Assembly (NCBI GenBank): GCA_028282065.1 | Contig: JANQIR010000238.1 | Span: 1-42,757 of the forward strand | Length of the DNA: 42,757 nucleotides | Direction: 5' to 3' | From: Aestuariivirgaceae bacterium | GTDB lineage: Bacteria; Pseudomonadota; Alphaproteobacteria; Rhizobiales; Aestuariivirgaceae | Shown here: positions 34,548 through 42,713 of the stretch, piece by piece | How the letters are laid out: every line of letters begins with the position of its first letter | How positions within the stretch are numbered: position 1 is the stretch's first letter | The notes under the pieces: generated by a model | What the model was told of the DNA's origin: nothing | What the model saw: the letters and a program-made list of their open reading frames with translations, nothing else | The model's database searches: none | Made by a program: the position numbers and the translations under genes

Positions 34548-34598
34548 TCGAAAATTCGTAGACAACGGATGCATCGCACAATCTGGGGACATAAGAGA

Positions 34599-35213
34599 AT
34601 GTTGAACCATTTCGCAAAACCAGCCTGCCGGAAGGCGCGTGAAGCAGCACGTGGATGCGGCCGCCGGCTTGTACAATTCAAGAAGGATGTCATGGGAATG
34701 GCAGCCATTGAAATGGCGTTTGTATTTCCCGTAATGCTCATCTTGTACTTCGGACTGGTCGATGTGACCAATCTGCTCGCCGCCAACCGGAAGGTGACGC
34801 TGACCGCCAGCACGATCGGCGATCTGGTTGCGCAGGCGCCGGGAAGCATGACCATGGACGACATGGACACTTTCCTCAACGCCGCCAGTCCGATCATGGA
34901 GCCGTTCGTCGTCGATCTTCAGTCAGGCTCCGATTTCGGCTACGTCGTGTGGGAGGTTGGCCGCGACAGCGACAACAATCTTGAAACGAAATGGACCGTT
35001 TCCAAAGATGGCGCAGGGTGCTCGCAGAATTATGGCGGCAATCTCGAAGACCTGACAGCGGACGGCAATGACGTAGTCATCGCGCGGGTCTGCTACAACT
35101 GGAAACCCATCGTCGGCAAAGTGATCGGATCCGGTTCCATACAGCTCGAAGAAACTCTTACTCTGCGACCGCGCCAGGCGGCCACCATCACCTGCGATGA
35201 TTGTCCATCCTAG
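34599..35213 (+). CDS. TadE/TadF-like pseudopilin
   Basis: A 204-residue protein related to the previous one. Its TadE-like segment is MGMAAIEMAFVFPVMLILYFGLVDV, here with Met-Ala in place of Gly-Ala-Thr at the processing region, then a periplasmic domain ending in two nearby cysteines (TCDDCPS). ATG 34599 or 34569 could be the start; neither ribosome binding site is strong. It lies about 50 bp after tadE and ends before a strong terminator, so the two form one unit. A TadG with a von Willebrand domain is not present in this window. Confidence 0.87.
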   Translation: MLNHFAKPACRKAREAARGCGRRLVQFKKDVMGMAAIEMAFVFPVMLILYFGLVDVTNLLAANRKVTLTASTIGDLVAQAPGSMTMDDMDTFLNAASPIMEPFVVDLQSGSDFGYVVWEVGRDSDNNLETKWTVSKDGAGCSQNYGGNLEDLTADGNDVVIARVCYNWKPIVGKVIGSGSIQLEETLTLRPRQAATITCDDCPS

Positions 35214-35243
35214 CAGCGATTGAACCGTCTTGACGTAGGTTTC

Positions 35244-35274
35244 GGCCGCAGCATTTGCTGCGGCCATTCTTTTT
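35244..35274 (+). terminator. Intrinsic terminator after the TadE pair
   Basis: GGCCGCAGC (35244-35252), loop ATTT, GCTGCGGCC (35257-35265), then ATTCTTTTT. A perfect 9 bp stem about 30 bp past the stop. Confidence 0.9.
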
Positions 35275-35445
35275 GCCTATAGTGATTCACGGTTTGATTG
35301 CAGCCCTGCGGCCTCATGGCTACGACTTTTCTATTCCCCCATTGGTATGACAATAATCGGGTGGCGATACCGCTGATCTCTCGTTAGATTGGGCAACGCC
35401 TTTCTACTCAAAATGGGGCATCCCTGCCCTTTGCAAACCTGAAAC

Positions 35446-36735
35446 ATGACGGACACGCCCGCACAAAGGCCAGCTCGCTTGCGTGCCTGGATCATTTGGT
35501 CGCTCAGCGCACTCGCGTTCGGCTATGCCTTCTTCCAACGTGTGGCGCCAAGCGTCATGGTCCCGGATCTGATGCGCGAGTTTCAGGCCGGTGGTGCGGT
35601 GCTTGGCTATCTCTCGGCGCTGTATTTTTATCCTTACGTCTTTCTGCAGGTTCCCCTTGGCGCCCTGCTCGACCGTCTGGGACCACGTCTGTTGTTGACA
35701 TTCTCATTGTCGATCGCCGCTGCAGGCAGCGTGTTGTTCGCCACAGCGCCGGATATAACTTTGGCATATACGGGGCGCTTTTTGGTGGGCATTGGCGTTG
35801 CAGCGGGTTTCATCGGCTCGCTGGCCTTGGCTGCAGCGTGGTTTCCGCCGCACCGGTTTGCATTTCTGGCTGGCCTTGCGATGTTCTTTGCCATGCTATG
35901 TGGTGTCGCAGCACAGGCGCCTTTGGCCTTGGTCGTAGAACATGCGGGCTGGCGGACAACCATGCTGGTGGCCAGCGGTTTCTGCGCCGTTTTGGCAGTA
36001 TTGATTTACGCTATCGTTCGCGATGCCCCGTCAGGCGGCGATGCTCATAATGCCAAGGAGCTACAAAGCTGGCCGTCGATCTGGCGCAACCTGAAAATCG
36101 CTCTGGCGCGGTGGAATGTCTGGATGATTTCCGCCGTTGCCATGTCAATGACAGGTGGAATGCTGGCCTTCGGCGGTCTTTGGGGTGTGCCCTATCTGAT
36201 GGCAGCCTATGAGCTCGACAGGCCTACGGCGGCTTTCATCGCATCTCTGGTTTTGCTGGGATGGGCTGCGGGCGCGCCACTGGCCGGATGGGCTTCGGAC
36301 GCCATAGGCCTGCGCAAAACGCCTATTGCCGGCTGCTGCCTGGCACAGACCTGCCTGACGGCAATGCTCGTCCTTGCGCCAAACCTGCCCCTGTCTGTTT
36401 TGAGTGTTCTTCTGTTTGCCCTGGGTATGACGGGTGCCGGCATGGTCAACTGTTTCGCGCTGGCCAGGGAAGTGACACAGCCGGCAATACACGGCTCGGT
36501 CACCGGCATTGTCAACGGTATGACCGTGATGTCCGGCGCAGTGCTTCAACCGGTCATCGGTTTGCTGCTCGACTGGCAATGGGACGGCACCATGTTGGAC
36601 GGTGCCCGGGTATACACCTCAGCCGACTATGGCTGGGCGTTTATCAGCCTGCTCGTGTGGTCCGTGGCGGGCCTCGTCATTGCGCTATTCCTGACCGAGA
36701 CCCATTGCAAGCCGTTGCCGGAGGTTCAAGGCTGA
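35446..36735 (+). CDS. Major facilitator superfamily transporter
   Basis: A 429-residue MFS permease with twelve predicted membrane helices in two halves. The first half contains VAPSVMVPDLMREFQAGGAVLG, GALLDRLGPRLLL (the loop 2-3 motif) and YTGRFLVGIGVAAGFIGSL. The second contains WASDAIGLRKTPIAG and the final helices to LVIALFLTETHCK. Substrate unknown; the early Phe-Phe-x-Arg-Val-Ala-Pro pattern is shared by many hexuronate/organic-acid-type MFS members. It has no operon partner; the preceding 170 bp has no gene. Its 3' end overlaps the convergent rhodanese gene by 10 bp. Confidence 0.9.
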   Translation: MTDTPAQRPARLRAWIIWSLSALAFGYAFFQRVAPSVMVPDLMREFQAGGAVLGYLSALYFYPYVFLQVPLGALLDRLGPRLLLTFSLSIAAAGSVLFATAPDITLAYTGRFLVGIGVAAGFIGSLALAAAWFPPHRFAFLAGLAMFFAMLCGVAAQAPLALVVEHAGWRTTMLVASGFCAVLAVLIYAIVRDAPSGGDAHNAKELQSWPSIWRNLKIALARWNVWMISAVAMSMTGGMLAFGGLWGVPYLMAAYELDRPTAAFIASLVLLGWAAGAPLAGWASDAIGLRKTPIAGCCLAQTCLTAMLVLAPNLPLSVLSVLLFALGMTGAGMVNCFALAREVTQPAIHGSVTGIVNGMTVMSGAVLQPVIGLLLDWQWDGTMLDGARVYTSADYGWAFISLLVWSVAGLVIALFLTETHCKPLPEVQG

Positions 36736-37157
36736 GGGGGTTTTGTCGGCAGGCCCGCCTTGATCCAGCCCTTGCCTTCCACATTGCCCAGCATGCCCTG
36801 CGATACGTCATAGACCTTCGCATAGCCCAGGTCCGTCAGGATCTTTTGCATGTTGCGCGAACGCTCACCGTGGGCACAGATCAAAGCTATCGGACGAGAT
36901 TTGTCACCTGAAACCAGTTTGGCGAGCCTTTCGACAAAGGACGGCTCGTGCATGGATACCGGCAATGCCGTCTTTGCGATGCCGGTTATGTTCCACTCGT
37001 AACGGGTCCGGATGTCGATCAGCAGGACATCGCCAGATGCGGCCGCCTCGTGGGCGGCTTGCGGGGTCAGCGTGAGTTGTTTGGCATAGGCGGCCCGTAC
37101 AAGCGGACCCAACCCTGCCGCAGCAATGCAGAATGCCCGCCGATCCAACATTGTCAC
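36726..37157 (-). CDS. Exported rhodanese-like domain protein
   Basis: A 143-residue single-domain rhodanese. The N-terminus DRRAFCIAAAGLGPLVRAAYA is a twin-arginine-type signal peptide with AYA before the likely cleavage. Rhodanese landmarks are DVLLIDIRTRYEWNITGI and the active-site loop LICAHGERSRNM (C94), followed by YDVSQGMLG. The start may be GTG 37157 or ATG 37151. Rhodaneses transfer sulfane sulfur to thiophilic acceptors; a periplasmic role is likely, but the acceptor is unknown. It is 82 bp from the DUF3095 gene on the same strand and convergent with the MFS gene. Confidence 0.88.
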   Translation of the reverse strand: MTMLDRRAFCIAAAGLGPLVRAAYAKQLTLTPQAAHEAAASGDVLLIDIRTRYEWNITGIAKTALPVSMHEPSFVERLAKLVSGDKSRPIALICAHGERSRNMQKILTDLGYAKVYDVSQGMLGNVEGKGWIKAGLPTKPPQP

Positions 37158-37239
37158 CGGTGCCCTGTGCCATTCGCTCTCAATCCTGCTATGCCGATTT
37201 CATCGCAGAAACTCCAATCAAATGACCGAGAGCCCGCGG

Positions 37240-38406
37240 TCACAGCACTGAGGCACCTTCTGCCATCTGCTTCTTCAGCATGACGGCAGCCTGCGCATAG
37301 CCTCCCGATGCGCCGTCAACGAAGTGCATGTGGTCGTCCTGGTAGGGCGAAGGAACGATGCAGGTCATGAGCGCCTCGTCCTGGCGATGCACGCCAAAGC
37401 GGCACACCCCCTCGGCACGGGCGGATCCAAGCATGTCCTCAAGGCGCGCAGCCATTTCAGGCGTACAATCGACGGTGAGTTTCAGGCCGTCGTCAAACTT
37501 GCGAAAGTCCGTATTGGCGGCGGTCTTTTGACGGTAGTGGGCGGCATCAAATTCCTTGAACCGCAAACCCGTCTTGCCGAGAAACCACGCAAAGGCCGAC
37601 AGAAACATCAGCCAGCGCCGCAACCGTTTGCGTCCCGTGGGCGCCGCCGATGCCTTGACCTCCAACTCAAGACCGGGAGACCGGAAGGCGAAGGGCGGGC
37701 CTTCTTCGGGAACAGGATGACCGCCGCCGGGACTATCGTTCAACTCGGCGAGCAGGTCCGCCACAAATGCATCGAAGCGCTCGGTGTCGGTGTCGGCAGG
37801 CAGGACGAGGAGGGATACAATGATGCCCCGCGTGGCGCGGATCGGCTGCCAGCGACAGGACAACCCCTGCAGATCGGGCCTTGACCCGGCCGGAGCTTCA
37901 CCAACCACAAAGCGGCCGGCCTTCATCTGCTGTTCCGCCCATGCCAATCCGCCGCCTGAAAACATGGCGTAGGAGACATCCGGCGCGGGCGTGTGCCGGG
38001 CAACGGAGACCGGGTGTCCGGCAGCAAGGATATCACCTACAGGGACCAGACTTGCACGCAGCTCAAGGCCGATCTCCTCACGCACCCAGGTGCGGCAGGC
38101 GGCCAGCGCCTGCTCGACCGGCGCACGGAATTCACCGGCAACGGCAAAGCTGGCGCCGTCGCCGCCAAACACAAACGGAAAGGCAACGCCCTGCAGTGCA
38201 TTTCGAGCGGCAGCAATAACGCTTGCACCAGCCATATTCACCGCCTTGTAACGGCCCGACCGGATTGCGCCTGTCGAATCGACGACATCCGTCACCGCAA
38301 CCAGCCAGTCTTCCGGCAGCGGCTTGTAGTGCCGGACGTCCAGCACCTCGGAAAACGCACTGAAGGGTTCAAGCGATTGATAGAAGTCCGTCGAGTGGTC
38401 GCTCAT
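37240..38406 (-). CDS. DUF3095 family protein with class III nucleotidyl cyclase-like motifs
   Basis: A 388-residue DUF3095 protein. Its N-terminal half resembles the catalytic core of class III nucleotidyl cyclases: VAVTDVVDSTGAI (D40 and D43, like FTDIVGST), then VFGGDGASFAV (D83, like the second metal Asp region). A second half (about 235-385) has a short hydrophobic helix (LMFLSAFAWFLGKTGLRF) and an alpha/beta C-terminal part with FGVHRQDEALMTCIVPS. The frame opens at 38445; ATG 38406 (MSDHSTDFYQ) is preferred because the upstream part looks non-coding. Function is not established; the cyclase likeness is my inference from motifs. Confidence 0.85.
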   Translation of the reverse strand: MSDHSTDFYQSLEPFSAFSEVLDVRHYKPLPEDWLVAVTDVVDSTGAIRSGRYKAVNMAGASVIAAARNALQGVAFPFVFGGDGASFAVAGEFRAPVEQALAACRTWVREEIGLELRASLVPVGDILAAGHPVSVARHTPAPDVSYAMFSGGGLAWAEQQMKAGRFVVGEAPAGSRPDLQGLSCRWQPIRATRGIIVSLLVLPADTDTERFDAFVADLLAELNDSPGGGHPVPEEGPPFAFRSPGLELEVKASAAPTGRKRLRRWLMFLSAFAWFLGKTGLRFKEFDAAHYRQKTAANTDFRKFDDGLKLTVDCTPEMAARLEDMLGSARAEGVCRFGVHRQDEALMTCIVPSPYQDDHMHFVDGASGGYAQAAVMLKKQMAEGASVL

Positions 38407-38520
38407 CCGGTTTGCTTTCAACGGTCCCGCTCTGCGCGATACCACACTTTCATCTTTGCCTATGTACGTTGCCTGTGTACGGACAAAAGCGAGCAGCGGA
38501 CGCTAGGCTCCGTCGGTGTT

Positions 38521-38865
38521 CTACTGCAGGAACATTTTCGATAGCACCCGCGCGATCTCACCCTCCAACGGAAAGGACAGCATGCCCATAACCGAATAGC
38601 CCAAAAGCCAGGGCATCACATAGAACCGGAACATGTAAAAGAACCAGGCCACATAGAGCGGTATCAGAGGGTCCAGCAGAAATCCCGGCGTAATGGGCCT
38701 GAAAACTTTCAAAATGGGATCGGTCAGCTTCACAAACGCCTTCATGAAAAAGAAGTCGGAGTCGACCGGCAGGAAGAAGTTCATGGCAGAACGGCCGATC
38801 AGCGTCCACATGACCATGCCGAGCGCATAGTCGATCACAATCACCCAAACCGGAAATCCCGCCAC
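38521..38865 (-). CDS. YggT-like small membrane protein
   Basis: A 114-residue membrane protein with two or three spans: FPVWVIVIDYALGMVMWTLIG (about 4-24) and LIPLYVAWFFYMFRFYVMPWLLG (about 66-88). The segment MNFFLPVDSDFFFMKAFVKLTDPILKVFRPITPGF between them resembles the YggT pattern, in which a helix leads into a loop of L-x-P-[FI]-R. The start GTG 38865 has GGGGAGAGG just upstream; the ATG at 38916 lies beyond it. The gene lies after the symporter's terminator, so it needs its own promoter. Assignment to YggT is tentative. Confidence 0.75.
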   Translation of the reverse strand: MAGFPVWVIVIDYALGMVMWTLIGRSAMNFFLPVDSDFFFMKAFVKLTDPILKVFRPITPGFLLDPLIPLYVAWFFYMFRFYVMPWLLGYSVMGMLSFPLEGEIARVLSKMFLQ

Positions 38866-38930
38866 GGCCTCTCCCCTCCCCCGGCTGCCGACGCTGTCGG
38901 CGCAGCTTTCAATCAATACACGGTGTCGCG

Positions 38931-38963
38931 AAAAAATCGAGGGCGGGAAAATCTCCCGCCCTC
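38931..38963 (-). terminator. Intrinsic terminator of the symporter operon
   Basis: On the minus strand a perfect 10 bp stem, GAGGGCGGGA (38963-38954) with TCCCGCCCTC (38948-38939) and a 5 nt loop, is followed by GATTTTTTCG. It starts about 25 bp past the symporter stop. Confidence 0.92.
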
Positions 38964-38988
38964 CAAAAGTGTTGTCGGTCTATCGGCG

Positions 38989-40794
38989 CTACTGCGTCGA
39001 TCCCAGGATTGTCTGCCCGCTCGGTATGCGGGTTTCGTCGACCATCTTCTGGATTTCCTCATCAGGCTCCGGTGTCATCAGCGAGACGACAACCATGGCG
39101 ATCAGAGACACCGGCATACCGATAATGCCGAACCGCAGGCCATCCAGGCCTAAGATCTTGGTGCCACCGTTCTGGATGTAGATGAGGTACAGCGACCCAG
39201 CCAGGAAGCCCAGGACCATGCCCGCGACCGCGCCTTGCCGGTTGGCCCGTTTCCACCACACGCCGAGAACGAGCGGGAAGAACAGACCGGAGCAGGCAAA
39301 GCAGAAGGCCCAGGCAACAGCACCGAGAATGCCGGTGAGCTTCAAAGACGCCACGAACGCGGCGGCACAACCGATCACGATCAGCAAGCCACGGGCGACC
39401 AGCAGGCGGACACGCGTGTCGGCCTTCGGATCGATGATCTTGTAATACAGATCATGGCTCAGTGCGTTTGCGATTGCCAGGAGCAGACCGTCCGCCGTCG
39501 ACATGGCAGCAGCCATGCCACCCGCGGCCACCAGACCGGAGATGACGTACGGAAGACCTGCGATTTCCGGTGTCGCCAGCACGACGATGCCGGTGCGCAT
39601 GGCGAACTCATTGAGATCGAGCACACCATTGCCGTTGGCATCATTGATCGCCAGGAAGTTGACCGAGGCCCAGTTCTTGATCCAATCCAGATTGGCCACT
39701 TCCTCAAACGACTTGCCTATGATGGCCGTCGGGAGGCTGGAATCCAGAAGCTGCAACTTGGTCAGCGTCGCCAAAGCAGGCGCTGTGAAGTACAGCAGGA
39801 AGATGAAGAACAGCGACCAGGCCACCGACTTGCGCGCGGCACGAACGGTCGGGGTCGTGAAGTAGCGCATCAGGATGTGCGGCAACGAGGCCGTACCGGC
39901 CATCATGCAAAGCGCCAGCGTGATGAACTTCCAGCTCGCGAAAGTATCGCCGGGCGCATTGTGCGCCACCGTGAGGACCTTCAAGCCGCCGGGAACGTCC
40001 CAGGTCGGCTTGGCCAACCCGACTGCTGCTTCGATCTCCGCGATCTTCTGTACCGCATCGCCGTAAGAAAAGTGCGGGAGAAGACCAAAGCCCTGCTTGT
40101 TGGACATCCAGATAACCGGCACCAGATAAGCGATAATCAGCACGATGTACTGTGCCACCTGGGTCCAGGTCACCGCCCGCATACCACCGAGCATCGAGCA
40201 CAGCAGAATACCCAGCAGGCCGAACCAGACACCAACCTCAAACGGGATGTGCAGCGCGCGCGCCGCGATCGTGCCCGTGGCGTTGATCTGAGCCGTCACG
40301 TAGGTGAACGACGTCACCACGAGGATGATCACCGCGCAGAAGCGGGCAAGATTGCCGCCGTAGCGCGTACCGATGAAGTCGGGAACCGTGTAGCAGCCGA
40401 ACTTGCGCAGATATGGCGCCATCAACGAGTTGACGAGCACATAACCGCCGGTCCAGCCAACCACGAAGGCCAGATAGCCATGGCCGCCGAAGTAAATACC
40501 GCCCGCCAGAGCCACGAAGGATGCGCCCGACATCCAGTCGGCCGCCGTCGCCATGCCATTGAACACCGGCGGCACGGAGCGCCCAGCAACATAATAGGCG
40601 TCGACTTCCATCGTACGCGACAGGAAGCCAATAGCCGCGTAGATGAAGATGGTGAAGGCAACAAACAGGATGCCGATGGTGTCGGCGCCTACACCCATTT
40701 GCTCAAGGATCGCCATGAGCACGATGAACACCAAAAATCCGCCCGTGTAGAGCCCGTAGATCTTTGGCAGGTTGTCAAGAAAATTCCCTTGCAT
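38989..40794 (-). CDS. Sodium:solute symporter large subunit (SSS family, VC_2705-type) with EF-hand-like loop
   Basis: A 601-residue SSS-family transporter with about 13 membrane spans. Family signatures include AYYVAGRSVPPVFNGMATAADWMSGASF near 65, GGYVLVNSLMAPYLRKFG, and MRAVTWTQVAQYIVLIIAYLVP. TASLPHILMRYFTTP and SGLVAAGGMAAAMSTADGLLLAI form the later sodium-site region. Residues 385-396 make an exact 12-residue EF-hand loop (DANGNGVLDLNE) in a large loop between spans. The start has GGGGAGG 6 nt upstream. It lies 11 bp after the DUF4212 gene; such pairs are annotated as two-subunit symporters, with acetate or other organic acids as suggested substrates. Substrate here unknown. Confidence 0.92.
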   Translation of the reverse strand: MQGNFLDNLPKIYGLYTGGFLVFIVLMAILEQMGVGADTIGILFVAFTIFIYAAIGFLSRTMEVDAYYVAGRSVPPVFNGMATAADWMSGASFVALAGGIYFGGHGYLAFVVGWTGGYVLVNSLMAPYLRKFGCYTVPDFIGTRYGGNLARFCAVIILVVTSFTYVTAQINATGTIAARALHIPFEVGVWFGLLGILLCSMLGGMRAVTWTQVAQYIVLIIAYLVPVIWMSNKQGFGLLPHFSYGDAVQKIAEIEAAVGLAKPTWDVPGGLKVLTVAHNAPGDTFASWKFITLALCMMAGTASLPHILMRYFTTPTVRAARKSVAWSLFFIFLLYFTAPALATLTKLQLLDSSLPTAIIGKSFEEVANLDWIKNWASVNFLAINDANGNGVLDLNEFAMRTGIVVLATPEIAGLPYVISGLVAAGGMAAAMSTADGLLLAIANALSHDLYYKIIDPKADTRVRLLVARGLLIVIGCAAAFVASLKLTGILGAVAWAFCFACSGLFFPLVLGVWWKRANRQGAVAGMVLGFLAGSLYLIYIQNGGTKILGLDGLRFGIIGMPVSLIAMVVVSLMTPEPDEEIQKMVDETRIPSGQTILGSTQ

Positions 40795-40805
40795 GTCAGC
40801 CTCCC

Positions 40806-41075
40806 CTATTCTTCTTCTTCACTGACACCGGCTTCGTCATCGATCTTGTCCTGCATCCAATTCTGGAAAAAGATGAGGATCACGAAGATCGCCAATGAAC
40901 CTTGAACTGCGAAGTAATAGCCCAGTGGAAAGCCCAAGAACGATGCGTTGTTCAGGCTCCCTGCAAACCAATGCACCACAAAGGAAAAGATGAACCAGAT
41001 TACCAGTACGAGGTATGTCAGGTTACGGGTTCTTTCCCAATGGCGCACCCTTGCGTCAGCATTGTTTTGAGACAT
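40806..41075 (-). CDS. DUF4212 sodium/substrate symporter small subunit
   Basis: An 89-residue membrane protein of the DUF4212 family. Two spans (TYLVLVIWFIFSFVVHWFAG and YYFAVQGSLAIFVILIFF) flank the short loop LNNASFLGFPLG, and the tail is acidic (EEEE). The ATG 41075 (MSQNNADARV) has GGGAGGGG upstream; the frame is open 57 bp further but without a site. DUF4212 proteins are nearly always encoded just upstream of an SSS symporter of the VC_2705 type and are thought to act with it. Confidence 0.93.
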   Translation of the reverse strand: MSQNNADARVRHWERTRNLTYLVLVIWFIFSFVVHWFAGSLNNASFLGFPLGYYFAVQGSLAIFVILIFFQNWMQDKIDDEAGVSEEEE

Positions 41076-41360
41076 AAGTCCCCTCCCGCTATGATGTGCC
41101 AGCCGGTATTTTTCCGGTGGACGAGTCACCATTGTTGCCCGCCACCAGCGGCAACAAGACTCGAACGGAGTTTACATGAGCGCCCCAAAAGGTGACAACT
41201 AGACCAATTGCTAACGGTGTATTAACCATCAAAAGTTGTGGAAAATATTGTGCTTGCAACCTGATTGTGCCTTGGCCCGGCGTAAGCTTCACAGACGTCG
41301 CGGCGGCCATGATGGCGGCACGATCACGGGTTACATCCACGGCGGGAGGCAGACACAGAC

Positions 41361-42014
41361 GTGCTTGATCAACTCATGTCCCTCCTGCCGAAGCCGCTGC
41401 AGGCATTGGCAATCCGGTTCGACAAGTCGCCGATCACGACCATGGACGCTTTTGTCGAATTCGTGCAGACCCGCTCATCCTACGTCGCACAGACATCGCT
41501 TTACGGCTATCTGAAGACCCGAATGGGCACGAGTTACCGCGAGGTCATGGTCGACGACACGTTCGTGCCGGTGGTTCGTCAGTCTGCAGCCAGGCTGTTT
41601 GTCTCCTGCCTCGGCGACATGACGGTTTTTGCTGTCGCAACGGCTGGGCGCGAAGGAGCGCTGACAAGGAGCGAAAGCGACGAGATCGCCAGAACGTGCT
41701 TTTCACGCGGCATGGCGAACGGGCTTGAAGGGATCGAATCGGCGGTGGACCAGGATGAACGCACTGCTGCCTTTGCCGAGCGGGCCGCGGCAACCGACTG
41801 GCAGGTCATGGCAGAGGGTGAAAATGCCTTTGCCGGCAGTGCGCGGGACTTGGTCGCCTTTGCGCCGGTCATTAATCAGTTCAAGGAATTGGATGGCGAG
41901 ATCGTGTCCAATTCGATCCGCTTTCGCTGGCGCGATGTGCGCGAGCAGTTGCGCAAGCGTGTTGACGGACAGGCGCTTGGAGAAGACTGGCGGCGGCATG
42001 CCGATTCCGGCTGA
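41361..42014 (+). CDS. Conserved-looking protein of unknown function
   Basis: A 217-residue soluble protein. I recognise no family with confidence. It begins at GTG 41361, with GGGAGG 11 nt upstream. It is mostly helical in character: LMSLLPKPLQALAIRFDKSPITTMDAFVEFVQTRSSYVAQTSLYGYLKTRMGTSYREVMVDD looks structured and lacks low complexity. Two cysteines occur (FVSCLGD and ARTCFSR). No signal peptide or membrane span is seen. It lies alone between the symporter operon (divergent) and tRNA-Phe. The codon use resembles that of the neighbours, so it is probably a real gene. Confidence 0.8.
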   Translation: MLDQLMSLLPKPLQALAIRFDKSPITTMDAFVEFVQTRSSYVAQTSLYGYLKTRMGTSYREVMVDDTFVPVVRQSAARLFVSCLGDMTVFAVATAGREGALTRSESDEIARTCFSRGMANGLEGIESAVDQDERTAAFAERAAATDWQVMAEGENAFAGSARDLVAFAPVINQFKELDGEIVSNSIRFRWRDVREQLRKRVDGQALGEDWRRHADSG

Positions 42015-42048
42015 CGGCCCTTGTGTCAAAACAAGCGTTTGTTGGATA

Positions 42049-42077
42049 TGGACAGGGCGCGCGCGATGACCTATAAA
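42049..42077 (+). promoter_or_regulatory. Candidate promoter of tRNA-Phe
   Basis: TGGACA (42049-42054), a 17 bp spacer and TATAAA (42072-42077) match the consensus at 5 of 6 and 5 of 6 positions. A transcript would start about 66 bp before the tRNA. Confidence 0.6.
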
Positions 42078-42149
42078 CCGCAGCCGTCAATCACGCACCG
42101 GCGCGGCCGGCAACCGGCAACCACCGGTATATGAGCGTGGTGAGACCAG

Positions 42150-42220
<71 letters not shown>

Positions 42221-42225
<5 letters not shown>

Positions 42226-42573
42226 TATTTACGCTCACGGCGATCTCGCTTTGCTCGACGCCTCCGCGGGGGCGGGCGAAAGCCCAGGCCGCAGTCGCGG
42301 CCTTGTGCGGGTTCTACGTTGCTCCTCTCACCAGCACCATATTTACGCTCACGGCGATCACGCTTTGCTCGGCGCCTCCACGGGAGCGGGCGAAAGCCCG
42401 GGCCGCGGTTGCGGCCTTGTGCGGGTTCGAGGTTACTCCTCTCACCTGCACCATATTTACGCTCACGGCGATCTCGCTTTGCTCGGCGCCTCCGCGGGGA
42501 GCGGGCGAAAGCCCGGGCCGCAGTCGCAGCCTTGTGCGGGTTCGAGGTTACTCCTCTCACCTGCACCATATTT
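42221..42573 (+). repeat. Three tandem 114-115 bp repeats continuing from the tRNA-Phe 3' end
   Basis: Units 42221-42334 (114 bp), 42335-42448 (114 bp) and 42449-42563 (115 bp), plus a 10 bp partial (42564-42573). Each begins CACCATATTTACGCTCACGG, so the first unit shares its start with the tRNA 3' CACCA. By eye, units 1 and 2 are about 90% identical and units 2 and 3 about 95%. Each contains a GGGC-GAAA-GCCC hairpin (GNRA loop) and then GGCCGC-N4-GCGGCC (imperfect in unit 3), and ends with a T-loop-like GGTTCGA (units 2 and 3) before the next CACCA. No spacers of CRISPR type are present. Confidence 0.9.
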
Positions 42574-42658
42574 TTCCTAACCAGATTCAAACGGCGGCTC
42601 AAGCGGACTGTTTTTGAGTGCACTGCACGCCCACTATCTTGAAATCCCGTGCCTACTG

Positions 42659-42696
42659 GAGCATTTTTTGTGAAACCTGAGTCACCAAAAATGCTC
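42659..42696. repeat. Palindromic intergenic repeat (first half of a mosaic element)
   Basis: Arms GAGCATTTTTTGTGA (42659-42673) and TCACCAAAAATGCTC (42682-42696), one mismatch, 8 nt loop. The arms and the following CTATCTCTTTG resemble the intergenic mosaic repeats frequent in Hyphomicrobiales. Confidence 0.65.
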
Positions 42697-42713
42697 TATC
42701 TCTTTGATATTGA

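Noticed and set aside
39235-40905. A 556-codon plus-strand open frame
   Set aside because: It is the antisense shadow of the SSS symporter, rich in Arg, Asp and Gln with no domain, and arises from GC-rich codon bias.
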